Shown in pieces: positions 23,588 to 32,247 of a stretch of DNA of 64,000 nucleotides. Position numbers and translations under genes: made by a program. The stretch's first letter is position 1, and each line of letters starts with the position of its first letter. Source of the stretch: Marinococcus luteus_A (GTDB lineage Bacteria > Bacillota > Bacilli > Bacillales > Marinococcaceae); the NCBI RefSeq assembly GCF_034497705.1, contig NZ_JAXRUV010000004.1:62001-126000 (forward strand), written 5' to 3'. Below the pieces are notes generated by a model. It had not been told where the DNA came from and made no database searches. It was given only the letters and a program-made list of their open reading frames with translations.

Positions 23588-25060
23588 ATGCCTGAAGAAG
23601 CAGCTACACAAATACCTGCGAAAACAAGAAATTTAATCATCGCGGTATTTCTTACCGGAGCGTTTATCGCTATTTTAAACCAGACCCTTCTGGCTGTGGC
23701 CATACCGAGCATTATGGCTGATTTAAACGTGAGTGCCAACACAGCCCAGTGGGTAACCACCGTTTTTATGCTCGTTAATGGAATTATGATTCCGATCACC
23801 GCCTTCCTCATTGAAAAATTCACTACCCGGGGGCTGTTTTTGTTTGCTATGTCCTCTTTTGCCCTCGGGACATTGTTTGCAGCCCTGTCACCGACCTTCG
23901 GACTGCTTATGGCCGGCCGGGTTATCCAGGGCGTCGGCGCCGGTATAATGATTCCATTAATGCAGACCTCCATCATGACCATGTTTCCTCTTTCCCAGCG
24001 TGGCCAGGCCATGGGCCTCGCCGGGCTCGCTATTGCCTTCGCACCGGCATTCGGTCCTACTCTGTCCGGCTGGGTCGTGGATTCGTACTCCTGGAATACA
24101 TTATTTTATATTATTCTTCCAATCGCCATCGTAGACATTATTTTAGCGTACCTTTTACTGAAAAATGTAACAGAGCTTAAACATCCAAAGCTTGATTTAG
24201 TATCAATTTCGCTATCAACAGCCGGGTTTGGAGGTTTACTGTACGGATTTAGCGCTGCCGGAAACAGTGGATGGGGAAGTGCTACAGTAATCACTACTCT
24301 TGCTGTAGGCACGGTGGCCCTATTCCTGTTTATATGGAGACAGCTTCATGTGGAAAGACCAATACTCGAGTTCCGGGTCTTAAAAAATCCTGTTTTTACG
24401 CTCACTGTTCTGGTTGCCATAGCCTGTTTTGTCTCCATGGTCGGTTCTCAAACACTGATTCCTCTATATGTGCAAAACGCACGCGGCCTCTCCGCTCTGG
24501 ATTCCGGGCTGATGCTTTTGCCAGGGGCTCTGCTAATGGGCATTATGAGTCCTTTCACTGGACGGATTTTCGACAAGGTTGGCGGAAGAGGACTCGCAAT
24601 TACCGGACTTTCTCTATTAACAGTCGGCACCATTCCTTACATGTTTTTAACTGAAAACACCTCCATCGTCTTTTTAACCGTAATGTTTGCACTCCGGATG
24701 CTCGGTGTCGCTATGGTTTTAATGCCGATGACAACTGCAGGACTGAATCAGCTTCCAAACTCATTAATCGCCCACGGCACGGCAATGACGAATACGCTGC
24801 GCCAGGTGGCGGGTTCAATTGGTACAGCCGTCCTGATTACCGTTATGTCCCAGAGTGCTTCCGGTGCAGCGCGGGCAGGCGAGGTGTCAAGCCAGAGCGG
24901 CGCATTGATTCATGGCATTAACGTGGCTTTCTTTGTCGCTTTGGTTTCTGCCATTATCGGCCTTGTACTTTCTTTCTTTCTTAAAAACACAAGACCGGAT
25001 ACGATGGAAAAACGCGATATTCGCGGAAGTAAAAGCAGCACAAGGGAAAGCAAAGCGTAA
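23588..25060 (+). CDS. MFS multidrug exporter, DHA2 (EmrB/QacA) family
   Basis: 490 residues from the ATG at 23588, which has GAAGGAGGG upstream; the ATG at 23561 has no site. About fourteen membrane segments with the drug-exporter motifs L-N-Q-T-L-L-A-V-A-I-P near 31-41, V-N-G-I-M-I-P, and G-R-V-I-Q-G-V-G-A-G-I-M-I-P near 112. It should export cationic or lipophilic compounds using the proton gradient. The TetR gene upstream is the likely local regulator. The gap 23340-23587 contains AAAAC-N6-GTTTT near 23522-23537 as a weak operator candidate. Confidence 0.9.
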   Translation: MPEEAATQIPAKTRNLIIAVFLTGAFIAILNQTLLAVAIPSIMADLNVSANTAQWVTTVFMLVNGIMIPITAFLIEKFTTRGLFLFAMSSFALGTLFAALSPTFGLLMAGRVIQGVGAGIMIPLMQTSIMTMFPLSQRGQAMGLAGLAIAFAPAFGPTLSGWVVDSYSWNTLFYIILPIAIVDIILAYLLLKNVTELKHPKLDLVSISLSTAGFGGLLYGFSAAGNSGWGSATVITTLAVGTVALFLFIWRQLHVERPILEFRVLKNPVFTLTVLVAIACFVSMVGSQTLIPLYVQNARGLSALDSGLMLLPGALLMGIMSPFTGRIFDKVGGRGLAITGLSLLTVGTIPYMFLTENTSIVFLTVMFALRMLGVAMVLMPMTTAGLNQLPNSLIAHGTAMTNTLRQVAGSIGTAVLITVMSQSASGAARAGEVSSQSGALIHGINVAFFVALVSAIIGLVLSFFLKNTRPDTMEKRDIRGSKSSTRESKA

Positions 25061-25077
25061 ACACTATTATTTTCTGC

Positions 25078-25113
25078 AAAACCACTCTCAGCAATGTCTG
25101 AGGGTGTTTTTTG
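25078..25113 (+). terminator. Terminator of the MFS exporter gene
   Basis: AAAACCAC-CTCAG pairs with CTGAG-GTGTTTT, then a T-tail. Confidence 0.83.
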
Positions 25114-25147
25114 CTGTTTTAACCGTGAAAATTTTCTGTAAAATACC

Positions 25148-25176
25148 TTGAACTTTAACTCAGAAAAAGATACAGT
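25148..25176 (+). promoter_or_regulatory. Promoter of metE
   Basis: TTGAAC (25148-25153), 17-base spacer, TACAGT (25171-25176). It leaves a leader of about 68 bases, too short for a SAM riboswitch. Confidence 0.6.
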
Positions 25177-25250
25177 TTAGCTACATGAACACCTCTCACG
25201 TAAAAATCAGGAGGTCATTCGAGTACTATTGGAAGGGAGAAAATAATTTA

Positions 25251-27527
25251 ATGACGACATGGACCAGCAGCAACCTGGGCTACCCACGACTGGGTGAAAA
25301 ACGCGAATGGAAAAAAGCATTGGAATCATACTGGAAAGGAAAGCTTGAAGAGGGTTCTTTTCAACAACAAATCCGAGAACTCCGATTGGAATTCTTGAAA
25401 AAACAAAAGGAACGCGGCGTGGACTCAATTCCTGTCGGTGATTTCTCTTTGTACGATCACGTGCTCGATACGTCCGTGATGTTCGGGCTTGTGCCAGAGC
25501 GCTTTGACGCTTCCGAAGGCTACTCCTCCCTATCTACATATTTCGCTGTAGCCCGTGGTACGAAGGCATCGCCGGCGAGCGAGATGACAAAATGGTTTAA
25601 TACCAACTATCACTACATTGTGCCGGAGCTTCAAAACGCAAAGCCCCGACTGGTAGATAACTATCCGTTAAAAGCCTATCAGGAAGCGATAACTGAATTA
25701 GGTATTGAAGGGCGTCCATACCTAATCGGCCCGTATACTTTCCTGAAGCTTTCCAAAGGCTATGAAGACCACCAGTTTGAACAGCTGTTTAACGACCTTC
25801 TGCCACTGTATAAAAAAGTGCTGCAGCAGCTGCAGCTTGCAGGAGCAAAAAGTGTTCAAATTGATGAGCCGGCTTTTGTTCAGTCTTTTCCGGAAACAGA
25901 TATTCCGTTAATCCGGAAAGCATATGAACTATTCAACCGCGAAGTACCTGAACTGGATCTGTTTGTGCAAACTTATTTCGACAGCGTTTCTCATTATAAA
26001 GACATTATCTCTCTTCCAATTGCAGGTCTCGGTCTTGATTTTGTTCACGGCAGGGAAGGCAACTGGGCAAATGTACAAAGCCACGGCTTCCCTTCAAATA
26101 AAGTACTGGGCGCAGGTGTTATTGACGGACGCAACATCTGGAAAGCAAACGTAGATGCCACTGTCGCTTTTGCCAAAGATATTCAGGCAGAAACAGGCAG
26201 TGAAAATATTGAAATTCAGCCGTCCTGCAGCCTTCTGCATACACCGGTTACAACCAAACACGAAACGCAGCTTGATCCGCTTTTGCTTGACGCACTTTCT
26301 TTTGCTGATCAAAAGCTTGAAGAAATCGATCTCATAACACGCACACTAAACGGTGAGGATACGAAGGCAGAGCTCGAGCAAAACACTGCCAAGCTTGATC
26401 GTGTTAAAAACGCTCCGTGGCGACAGGAAGCGGCTGGTAACGCTGCAGCAGACATTCCTTCCTCCCGTCCGCTATCGTTCGAAGAACGAAGTCCACTTCA
26501 GCAGGAAAAGTTTCAGCTGCCAAAGCTTCCGACCACGACAATCGGAAGCTTCCCGCAGACGCGTGAAGTCCGCGTGGAACGCCGCCGGGTGAGAAAAGGC
26601 GAAATTTCCGCAGAAGAATACGAAACGTACATTCAAAATAAAATGCAGGAATGGGTCGATATCCAGGAAGAAATCGGACTCGACGTTCTCGTGCACGGAG
26701 AGTTTGAACGTACCGATATGGTAGAATTCTTCGGAGAAAAACTGGGCGGATTTGCATTCACTTCCAACGGCTGGGTGCAGTCCTATGGTTCCCGCTGCGT
26801 CAAACCACCGGTTATTTACGGAAATGTGGAGTTCAAGGAGCCGATGACCGTAAAGGAAACCAAATACGCCCAGACGCTGACCGAAAAACCGATGAAAGGT
26901 ATGCTCACCGGTCCGGTAACGATTTTGAACTGGAGCTTTGAACGTAATGACATTCCGAAAAAAGAAGTAGCCTTCCAGATCGCCCGGGCTCTTAATGATG
27001 AAGTCCTTGCGCTCGAAAACGAAGGTATTGAAATGATCCAGGTGGACGAGCCTGCAATTCGTGAAGGCCTGCCGCTAAAGAGAGCAGAATGGGATGAGTA
27101 CCTGGAATGGACCGTTCACGCCTTCCGCCTTTCCACGTCTTCTGTTAAAGATACTACCCAGATCCACACGCACATGTGCTACAGTGAATTTCAGGATATG
27201 ATTGAATCGATCCGGGCGCTCGACGCCGACGTCATTTCGATTGAGACGTCCCGAAGCCACGGGGAGCTTATTGAAACGTTTGAAACAGCTGTTTATGACA
27301 AAGGCATCGGCCTTGGCGTCTATGATATTCACAGCCCGCGTGTACCAGATGTTCAAGAAATGACTCAAATGATCGACCGGGCCCTGCGCGTGCTTCCGAG
27401 CAACCTGTTCTGGGTCAACCCGGACTGCGGACTCAAAACACGTGACGTACCGGAAACGATTGAAGCCCTTAAAAATATGGTCCGTGCTGCTGAAGAAGCT
27501 AGAAAAAACTTAGAGCAGCACGCATAA
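25251..27527 (+). CDS. metE: Cobalamin-independent methionine synthase
   Basis: 758 residues from the ATG at 25251 (GGAAGGGAG upstream); the frame opens at 25185 but the family begins with S-N-L-G-Y-P-R-L-G close to the N terminus. Two homologous barrels; the C-terminal one holds the zinc ligands in H-T-H-M-C-Y near 642 and N-P-D-C-G-L-K-T near 727, and T-T-I-G-S-F-P-Q-T near 433. It transfers the methyl group of 5-methyltetrahydropteroyl-triglutamate to homocysteine. No S-box or T-box is seen upstream. Ends in a strong terminator. Confidence 0.96.
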   Translation: MTTWTSSNLGYPRLGEKREWKKALESYWKGKLEEGSFQQQIRELRLEFLKKQKERGVDSIPVGDFSLYDHVLDTSVMFGLVPERFDASEGYSSLSTYFAVARGTKASPASEMTKWFNTNYHYIVPELQNAKPRLVDNYPLKAYQEAITELGIEGRPYLIGPYTFLKLSKGYEDHQFEQLFNDLLPLYKKVLQQLQLAGAKSVQIDEPAFVQSFPETDIPLIRKAYELFNREVPELDLFVQTYFDSVSHYKDIISLPIAGLGLDFVHGREGNWANVQSHGFPSNKVLGAGVIDGRNIWKANVDATVAFAKDIQAETGSENIEIQPSCSLLHTPVTTKHETQLDPLLLDALSFADQKLEEIDLITRTLNGEDTKAELEQNTAKLDRVKNAPWRQEAAGNAAADIPSSRPLSFEERSPLQQEKFQLPKLPTTTIGSFPQTREVRVERRRVRKGEISAEEYETYIQNKMQEWVDIQEEIGLDVLVHGEFERTDMVEFFGEKLGGFAFTSNGWVQSYGSRCVKPPVIYGNVEFKEPMTVKETKYAQTLTEKPMKGMLTGPVTILNWSFERNDIPKKEVAFQIARALNDEVLALENEGIEMIQVDEPAIREGLPLKRAEWDEYLEWTVHAFRLSTSSVKDTTQIHTHMCYSEFQDMIESIRALDADVISIETSRSHGELIETFETAVYDKGIGLGVYDIHSPRVPDVQEMTQMIDRALRVLPSNLFWVNPDCGLKTRDVPETIEALKNMVRAAEEARKNLEQHA

Positions 27528-27540
27528 TTAACACTAAGAA

Positions 27541-27569
27541 ATAAGGCCCGGCCTTCCGGGCCTTATTTT
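27541..27569 (+). terminator. Terminator of metE
   Basis: Perfect 11-bp stem ATAAGGCCCGG with CCGGGCCTTAT and a short T-tail. Confidence 0.88.
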
Positions 27570-27592
27570 CGTACGGAAAGGATATCTCACTT

Positions 27593-28012
27593 ATGACTGT
27601 CACTACTGCATTTTTAAATAAACGCTCCGATTACAAAAAAGCATATGAAATTATCAAATCCCTGCGCCCCTCTCTCAGCTGGGAAGCCTTCAATGATTAC
27701 CTCTCCCGTCACCCCTCCTACCAGCTGATTGCTTTAAAAGAAGAGGGGACGGTCGTCTCAGTAGCTGGACTTGAACTTTTGGAAAGTCTCGCCTGGGGTA
27801 AACACGCATGGGTTCATGAACTTGTGACTTCAGAGGGTGCACGATCCAAAGGTCATGGCGAAACCCTGCTCCGTGCCGTTCACCAGCATGCAGAAAAACA
27901 CGGATGCACAGAAGTGATTCTAGCCTCCGGCCTGCAGCGCACTGACACCCATCGTTTTTATGAGCGGCTCGATTATAAGGCGTCGAGCTACGTTTTCCGT
28001 CACACTTTATAA
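27593..28012 (+). CDS. GNAT family acetyltransferase
   Basis: 139 residues. GNAT core with V-H-E-L-V-T-S-E-G-A-R-S-K-G-H-G-E-T-L-L near 80-99 (acetyl-CoA loop, R-S-K-G-H-G) and T-H-R-F-Y-E-R-L-D-Y near the end. AAGGA lies before the ATG. It sits alone after metE's terminator and shares a bidirectional terminator with the MMPL gene. Substrate unknown. Confidence 0.84.
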   Translation: MTVTTAFLNKRSDYKKAYEIIKSLRPSLSWEAFNDYLSRHPSYQLIALKEEGTVVSVAGLELLESLAWGKHAWVHELVTSEGARSKGHGETLLRAVHQHAEKHGCTEVILASGLQRTDTHRFYERLDYKASSYVFRHTL

Positions 28013-28015
28013 CGC

Positions 28016-28053
28016 AAAAGAAACTCTGCCCCGTGAAAGGCAGAGTTTCTTTT
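28016..28053. terminator. Bidirectional terminator
   Basis: Perfect 15-bp stem AAAAGAAACTCTGCC with GGCAGAGTTTCTTTT between convergent genes. Confidence 0.9.
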
Positions 28054-30716
28054 TATCGCTGCTGCTTTTGTTTTTTCCTTGGATTCTTTTCTTCCGAATT
28101 GAAGCTGATCAGCGCCGGTATTAACAACGGCAGTACAATCAGTCCAAACAGCAGCAGTCCGGTAATGACGACCGTAGCTACTTCGAGAAGCGTAAGCACT
28201 CCCGACGGAAGCATTGCTGCGAACGTTCCTGACAAAATGATAGCTGCTGTAATAATTACCGTACCCATTTTAATCATCGCCGTCTGCATGCCTGTACGCA
28301 CGCCGGCTTTTGCTTCTTCATTATACCTGCTTAACAGGAAGATGGAATAATCCACCCCGAGTGCTACAAGCATAACAAACCCGAAGAACGGTACCGGCCA
28401 GGCAATACCCGGATATCCAAGCCCGTTTACAAAAATCAATTCTGTCACAGCCATTGCTGTAAAATACGCTAGTACAAGTCCGCCGATAATGTAAAGCGGT
28501 TGGATAATATTACGGAGCAGAATAATCAGTATCACAAAAATGCCGACAAGAACGATTAATACGGTCCGGTCAAAATCACTGGAGCTGACCGACTGCAGAT
28601 CGCTGTTCACGCTAGGTACGCCTCCGTATTCGATCGTCGTTTCTTCAAGCGGCGTGCCCTGCGTGTTCGTTTCTACAACCTCTTTAACTTCTTCTGCACT
28701 TTGGATGGCTTTTTTGGAATAAGGGTCTGCGTTCAATCCGACTTCAATGGTCATCCCATTTTCATTGTCGAATACGTAATTGGATGCGCCGTCCTGGAAG
28801 TCTTCATTCTCGATGGTATCCTCCGGAAGGTACACGCCGGTGCCTTCAACATAATTTGCTTCAGACACATCTCCGGTAAAGGTTTCCGCACTTTCGAGGC
28901 CGTCACTGATTTCAGTCAGCCCGTCACGGGAATCTGCCACTCCATTTTCGAGTTCTCCGAGCGTCTCAGCAAGCTGTGCCAGCTCTTCTGTCTGCTGGTC
29001 AAGCTCCTGCTGCCCTTCTTCGAGACCACTTTGAATCTCTGTAATCTGCTGACTGATCCCGGTCAGCTGTTCCGAAGCTGCTGCCGCTTCCTGCGGAGAG
29101 GAAGCATTTGCCAGCTGCGTGTTCACCTGCTCGAGTGCTGTATTCACTTCTCCGAGACCGTCAGCGGCTTCCTGCAGGGAAGAGTTTTCTGTATCGCTGC
29201 TTCCCAGCTGGTCCTGGATTGAGCCCAGACCATCTTCGACCTCCTGCAGGCCACTTTCAGTCTCTTCGATCCCGTCACGGGCGTCACTAATACCCGTGCT
29301 TACATCTTCGAGCTGATTGTTTACATAAAAATCGTCAATAACGTCCCCGGCAGGCCGCGTAGCGCTGCGTACTGCCTCTACTTCATCCAAATTGGCAACA
29401 GAGCGGTTCAAGTCCTCTACATGCGCAAGTGTATCCGGCTCCATCACCGATTCATCTGATTCAATGACAATCTGCATTGGAAGTGCCTGACCGGAACCGA
29501 GACCTTCCTCAATTAAGTTAAGACCGGTAACTTCTTCCGTGTCCTGGTCGATTTCATCGATCGTGTCGTAAGACCGCGAGTTATCGAATGTTAATAATAG
29601 CGGTACTGTGACGACAGCGACTAGGAGAATGGCAAGCAGCGGACGGAAAACCGAAATACGGCTCAGCCATTTCCATATTTTACTGTCGGCATGGCCGTTA
29701 TGAAGCTTCGACGGCCAAAACAAAGCGCTTTTCAATGTGAGCATAAAGAATGGCAGAATCGTCCAAAGAATGCCCGTTAACACGACAATGCCGACCGCCA
29801 CCCCGACGCCGGACTGAAAAACAGAGAAGTTGGCGAAGCCGATTGCCGTAAAGCCGACAAGCACGGCAAGGGCACTGTAAACCATCGTTTTACCAGCTGT
29901 TTTGTACGTTCGTATGATCGCTTTTTTGTAATCAAGCCCGGCAGCCAGCTCCTCGCGGTACCTGCTTAAAAGAAGTATACAGTAATCTGTACCGATCCCA
30001 AACAGCACTGCGACAAGGAAAATCTGTGTATAGTTTGACACCGGAAAATTAAACCAGTCTACTAAATAAGCGATAATCGACTGGCTGATCAGATACGTAA
30101 GGCCGACCGCCACAAGCGGAACAAAAGGAGTAATAACCGCACGAAAAACGACAAACAACAGTGCAAGAATTAACACTACAGTAATCACTTCCGTACGCTC
30201 AAGCCCTTCCTGACTCGCTTCATTTACCTGTTGGTTTAAAAGCGATTCCCCGGTGACATACATTTCCACGTCCGAAGCTTCGTTGAGGTCCCGAATCTCT
30301 TCAGCGGCATTAACCGCCGTATCATTATCTCCTTCTATGGAGATTGGAATGACGATGACATTTTCCTCAGAGGCAACAAGCTGTTCTTCTGTTTCTTCGC
30401 TCTCAAATGGATTTGTAATTCCGGAAATTCCTTCAATGTTTTCGTCTTCGATGGCAGTAATCAGCGATTGAATATTGTCCTGTTCCTCTTCATCCACCTG
30501 ATCTTCTGTTTGAATTACCGCGCTGATGGTGTTACCACCCTCACCGTTGTCATCTAGTATTTCCTGAGCCTGCGAGGACGTTTCTTCCTCCGGTATTTGC
30601 AGTGTCTCTTTGTCGGCTGCCAAATTGGATAGACTAGGCGAGACGACCGTAAGCACTACTGTAAAAATAAGTATTAATGAAGCTATCCACCAGCGAAACT
30701 GTAGTATTGTTTTCAT
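28053..30716 (-). CDS. ydgH: MMPL/RND-type membrane exporter (YdgH-like)
   Basis: 887 residues. Two sets of membrane segments (after an N-terminal segment at 12-30, a cluster about 180-370, and a cluster about 690-880) flank a large outer-face part. The part between about 455 and 640 is a long coiled-coil-like region of repeated E, Q, L and G (for example G-L-E-E-G-Q-Q-E-L-D-Q-Q). MMPL signatures G-I-G-T-D-Y-C-I-L-L-L-S-R-Y and V-D-Y-S-I-F-L-L-S-R-Y are present. It exports lipids or hydrophobic drugs by proton gradient in related proteins. Its start overlaps the MarR gene by ATGA, as in the ydgG-ydgH pair of B. subtilis. Confidence 0.88.
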   Translation of the reverse strand: MKTILQFRWWIASLILIFTVVLTVVSPSLSNLAADKETLQIPEEETSSQAQEILDDNGEGGNTISAVIQTEDQVDEEEQDNIQSLITAIEDENIEGISGITNPFESEETEEQLVASEENVIVIPISIEGDNDTAVNAAEEIRDLNEASDVEMYVTGESLLNQQVNEASQEGLERTEVITVVLILALLFVVFRAVITPFVPLVAVGLTYLISQSIIAYLVDWFNFPVSNYTQIFLVAVLFGIGTDYCILLLSRYREELAAGLDYKKAIIRTYKTAGKTMVYSALAVLVGFTAIGFANFSVFQSGVGVAVGIVVLTGILWTILPFFMLTLKSALFWPSKLHNGHADSKIWKWLSRISVFRPLLAILLVAVVTVPLLLTFDNSRSYDTIDEIDQDTEEVTGLNLIEEGLGSGQALPMQIVIESDESVMEPDTLAHVEDLNRSVANLDEVEAVRSATRPAGDVIDDFYVNNQLEDVSTGISDARDGIEETESGLQEVEDGLGSIQDQLGSSDTENSSLQEAADGLGEVNTALEQVNTQLANASSPQEAAAASEQLTGISQQITEIQSGLEEGQQELDQQTEELAQLAETLGELENGVADSRDGLTEISDGLESAETFTGDVSEANYVEGTGVYLPEDTIENEDFQDGASNYVFDNENGMTIEVGLNADPYSKKAIQSAEEVKEVVETNTQGTPLEETTIEYGGVPSVNSDLQSVSSSDFDRTVLIVLVGIFVILIILLRNIIQPLYIIGGLVLAYFTAMAVTELIFVNGLGYPGIAWPVPFFGFVMLVALGVDYSIFLLSRYNEEAKAGVRTGMQTAMIKMGTVIITAAIILSGTFAAMLPSGVLTLLEVATVVITGLLLFGLIVLPLLIPALISFNSEEKNPRKKQKQQR

Positions 30717-31165
30717 CTTTGCTGTCCACCTTTTTGTAGTATGCTCCGTATTTTATTAAAAGTCTGGATAAACTGCTCTACTTCCTCTTCGTTTATGTCC
30801 TGAAGCAGATCGGACACATATTCATTTACGAGACGCGTATGCCGCTCATGAGATTTTTTTCCTTCATCGGTAATTTCTACGTACTTCACCCGTTGGTCTT
30901 CACTGCTGGGGACAAATTTCACATAGCCGTTGTTTTCCATTTTTTTCAGACGGTTGGATAAAGCGCTCTTTCCGACGAGCATTCTGTTTTGTATTTCTGT
31001 CGACGTCATCGCTCCGTATTTCATTAAAAAATCAAGCAGCTCCACCTGTTCCGGGGAAATTTGATTTAATAAATTATCAGGTATTTCATTAGTTATACGG
31101 TTTCTGCCGAGAATCATTACTTCGGCAAACAGCTCCACCGCTTCTTCCATTTTTTTATCCTTCAT
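30713..31165 (-). CDS. ydgG: MarR family regulator (YdgG-like)
   Basis: 150 residues from the ATG at 31165, with AGGGGGTG upstream; the longer frame from 31219 would start upstream of the predicted -10 box. Winged helix-turn-helix of MarR type (M-T-S-T-E-I-Q-N-R-M, S-A-L-S-N-R-L-K-K-M-E, D-Q-R-V-K-Y-V-E-I-T-D-E-G). It overlaps the MMPL exporter by 4 bases and most likely represses the pair through the palindrome at 31180-31194. Confidence 0.9.
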   Translation of the reverse strand: MKDKKMEEAVELFAEVMILGRNRITNEIPDNLLNQISPEQVELLDFLMKYGAMTSTEIQNRMLVGKSALSNRLKKMENNGYVKFVPSSEDQRVKYVEITDEGKKSHERHTRLVNEYVSDLLQDINEEEVEQFIQTFNKIRSILQKGGQQR

Positions 31166-31171
31166 TAGTAC

Positions 31172-31219
31172 ACCCCCTGAACTATATAGTAGTTTACCCC
31201 CTGAACTTTTACTCGTCAA
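31172..31219 (-). promoter_or_regulatory. Promoter and MarR-type operator of ydgGH
   Basis: On the minus strand TTGACG (31219-31214), 17-base spacer, TAAACT (31196-31191). The palindrome AACTA-N5-TAGTT at 31180-31194 overlaps the -10 and start region. A 12-bp direct repeat ACCCCCTGAACT occurs at 31172-31183 and 31196-31207, one copy containing the ribosome binding site. Confidence 0.6.
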
Positions 31220-31275
31220 GTGTTAAAGGTTTAAACTATCCCTTTTAAAACAAAAAACGCCCGGAGCCGGACGTT

Positions 31276-32001
31276 TCAGTCGTTCATATGCTCAATACCT
31301 TTGGAAAGGACCTTTTCTACGTTCGTTAAATGAGCGCTCATTGCCTCTGCAGCTGCTTCCGGGTCCTGCTCATTTATAGCAGTATAAATCCGCTGGTGTT
31401 CGTCAAGGAGTCGGCGAAAGGAACGCTTTTCCGAAAAGAGCCATGCTTTTCTCGTTTCATACATCGTTTTCTGCATCGTGTCGGAGAGGCGGCCCATCAT
31501 CTGTTTTAATAACGTATTTCCGGAAGCTTCGACGATCGCAAGGTGGAAACGGACATCTGCCTGTTCCCCGAGATCATCGGTCCTGCCTGCTGCCTGCGTC
31601 ATCTGCTCCAGAGCAGTGCGCATTTGCACGAGATCATCCTCTGACCGCCGGACTGCCGCAAGCTCGGAAGCCCCCTTCTCAAGCACATGTCGTACTTCAA
31701 ACAGCTCCTTCATCTCCTGTTTCGAGATGAGGGTGCGACTGTTCATCATTTCTGTGATAGTGGAAAAATCATACTGATTCACGAATGTTCCTTCGCCCTG
31801 CCTTATGGTTACAATTCCCACAGCACGCAGAGCGCTTAATGCTTCCCGGACGGCCGAACGGCTGACGTCAAATCTTTCCGAGAGAGCGACGACAGAGTCC
31901 AGCTTCTCTCCAGGCTTTACTTCGCCTTTCTTGATCATGCCCTCGATTTTTTCCCTGACTACTTCAGCTATTTTTTTCGTTTCAATACGATCCATTGTCA
32001 T
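31276..32001 (-). CDS. GntR/FadR family regulator with FCD domain
   Basis: 241 residues. N-terminal GntR winged helix (L-S-E-R-F-D-V-S-R-S-A-V-R-E-A-L-S-A-L-R, G-E-G-T-F-V) followed by an all-helical FCD effector domain (about 90-230) with H residues in F-H-L-A-I-V-E-A-S-G-N. AAGGAAG precedes the ATG. FCD regulators respond to organic acids such as lactate, pyruvate or sugar acids. It is divergent from the CstA-like transporter gene, the probable target. A partial hairpin (31257-31275) may end the transcript. Confidence 0.88.
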   Translation of the reverse strand: MTMDRIETKKIAEVVREKIEGMIKKGEVKPGEKLDSVVALSERFDVSRSAVREALSALRAVGIVTIRQGEGTFVNQYDFSTITEMMNSRTLISKQEMKELFEVRHVLEKGASELAAVRRSEDDLVQMRTALEQMTQAAGRTDDLGEQADVRFHLAIVEASGNTLLKQMMGRLSDTMQKTMYETRKAWLFSEKRSFRRLLDEHQRIYTAINEQDPEAAAEAMSAHLTNVEKVLSKGIEHMND

Positions 32002-32247
32002 CGCCGCTCTTCCTTCCGTTCACTATTTACCGCTATTGTACCACCCATAGAATGCACATACTACGTTTTGCATTTGTTATAGATAAGGTCATCACATGAG
32101 TGGATTTTGCTTAATTTTATATATTTTCATTGCTATGTGAAAAAAGTTTTGTTTTTTCCATATAGACGATTGTCATTTTGGAAGGAACAAGTTAGAATTT
32201 ATAACAATGGTTTTCTCTAGTACTTTGCAGCAAAGGTGGAACGTTTT

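Noticed and set aside
28701..29222. Plus-strand frame of 173 codons opposite the MMPL gene
   Set aside because: Complement of the repetitive coiled-coil region; no ribosome site or family match.
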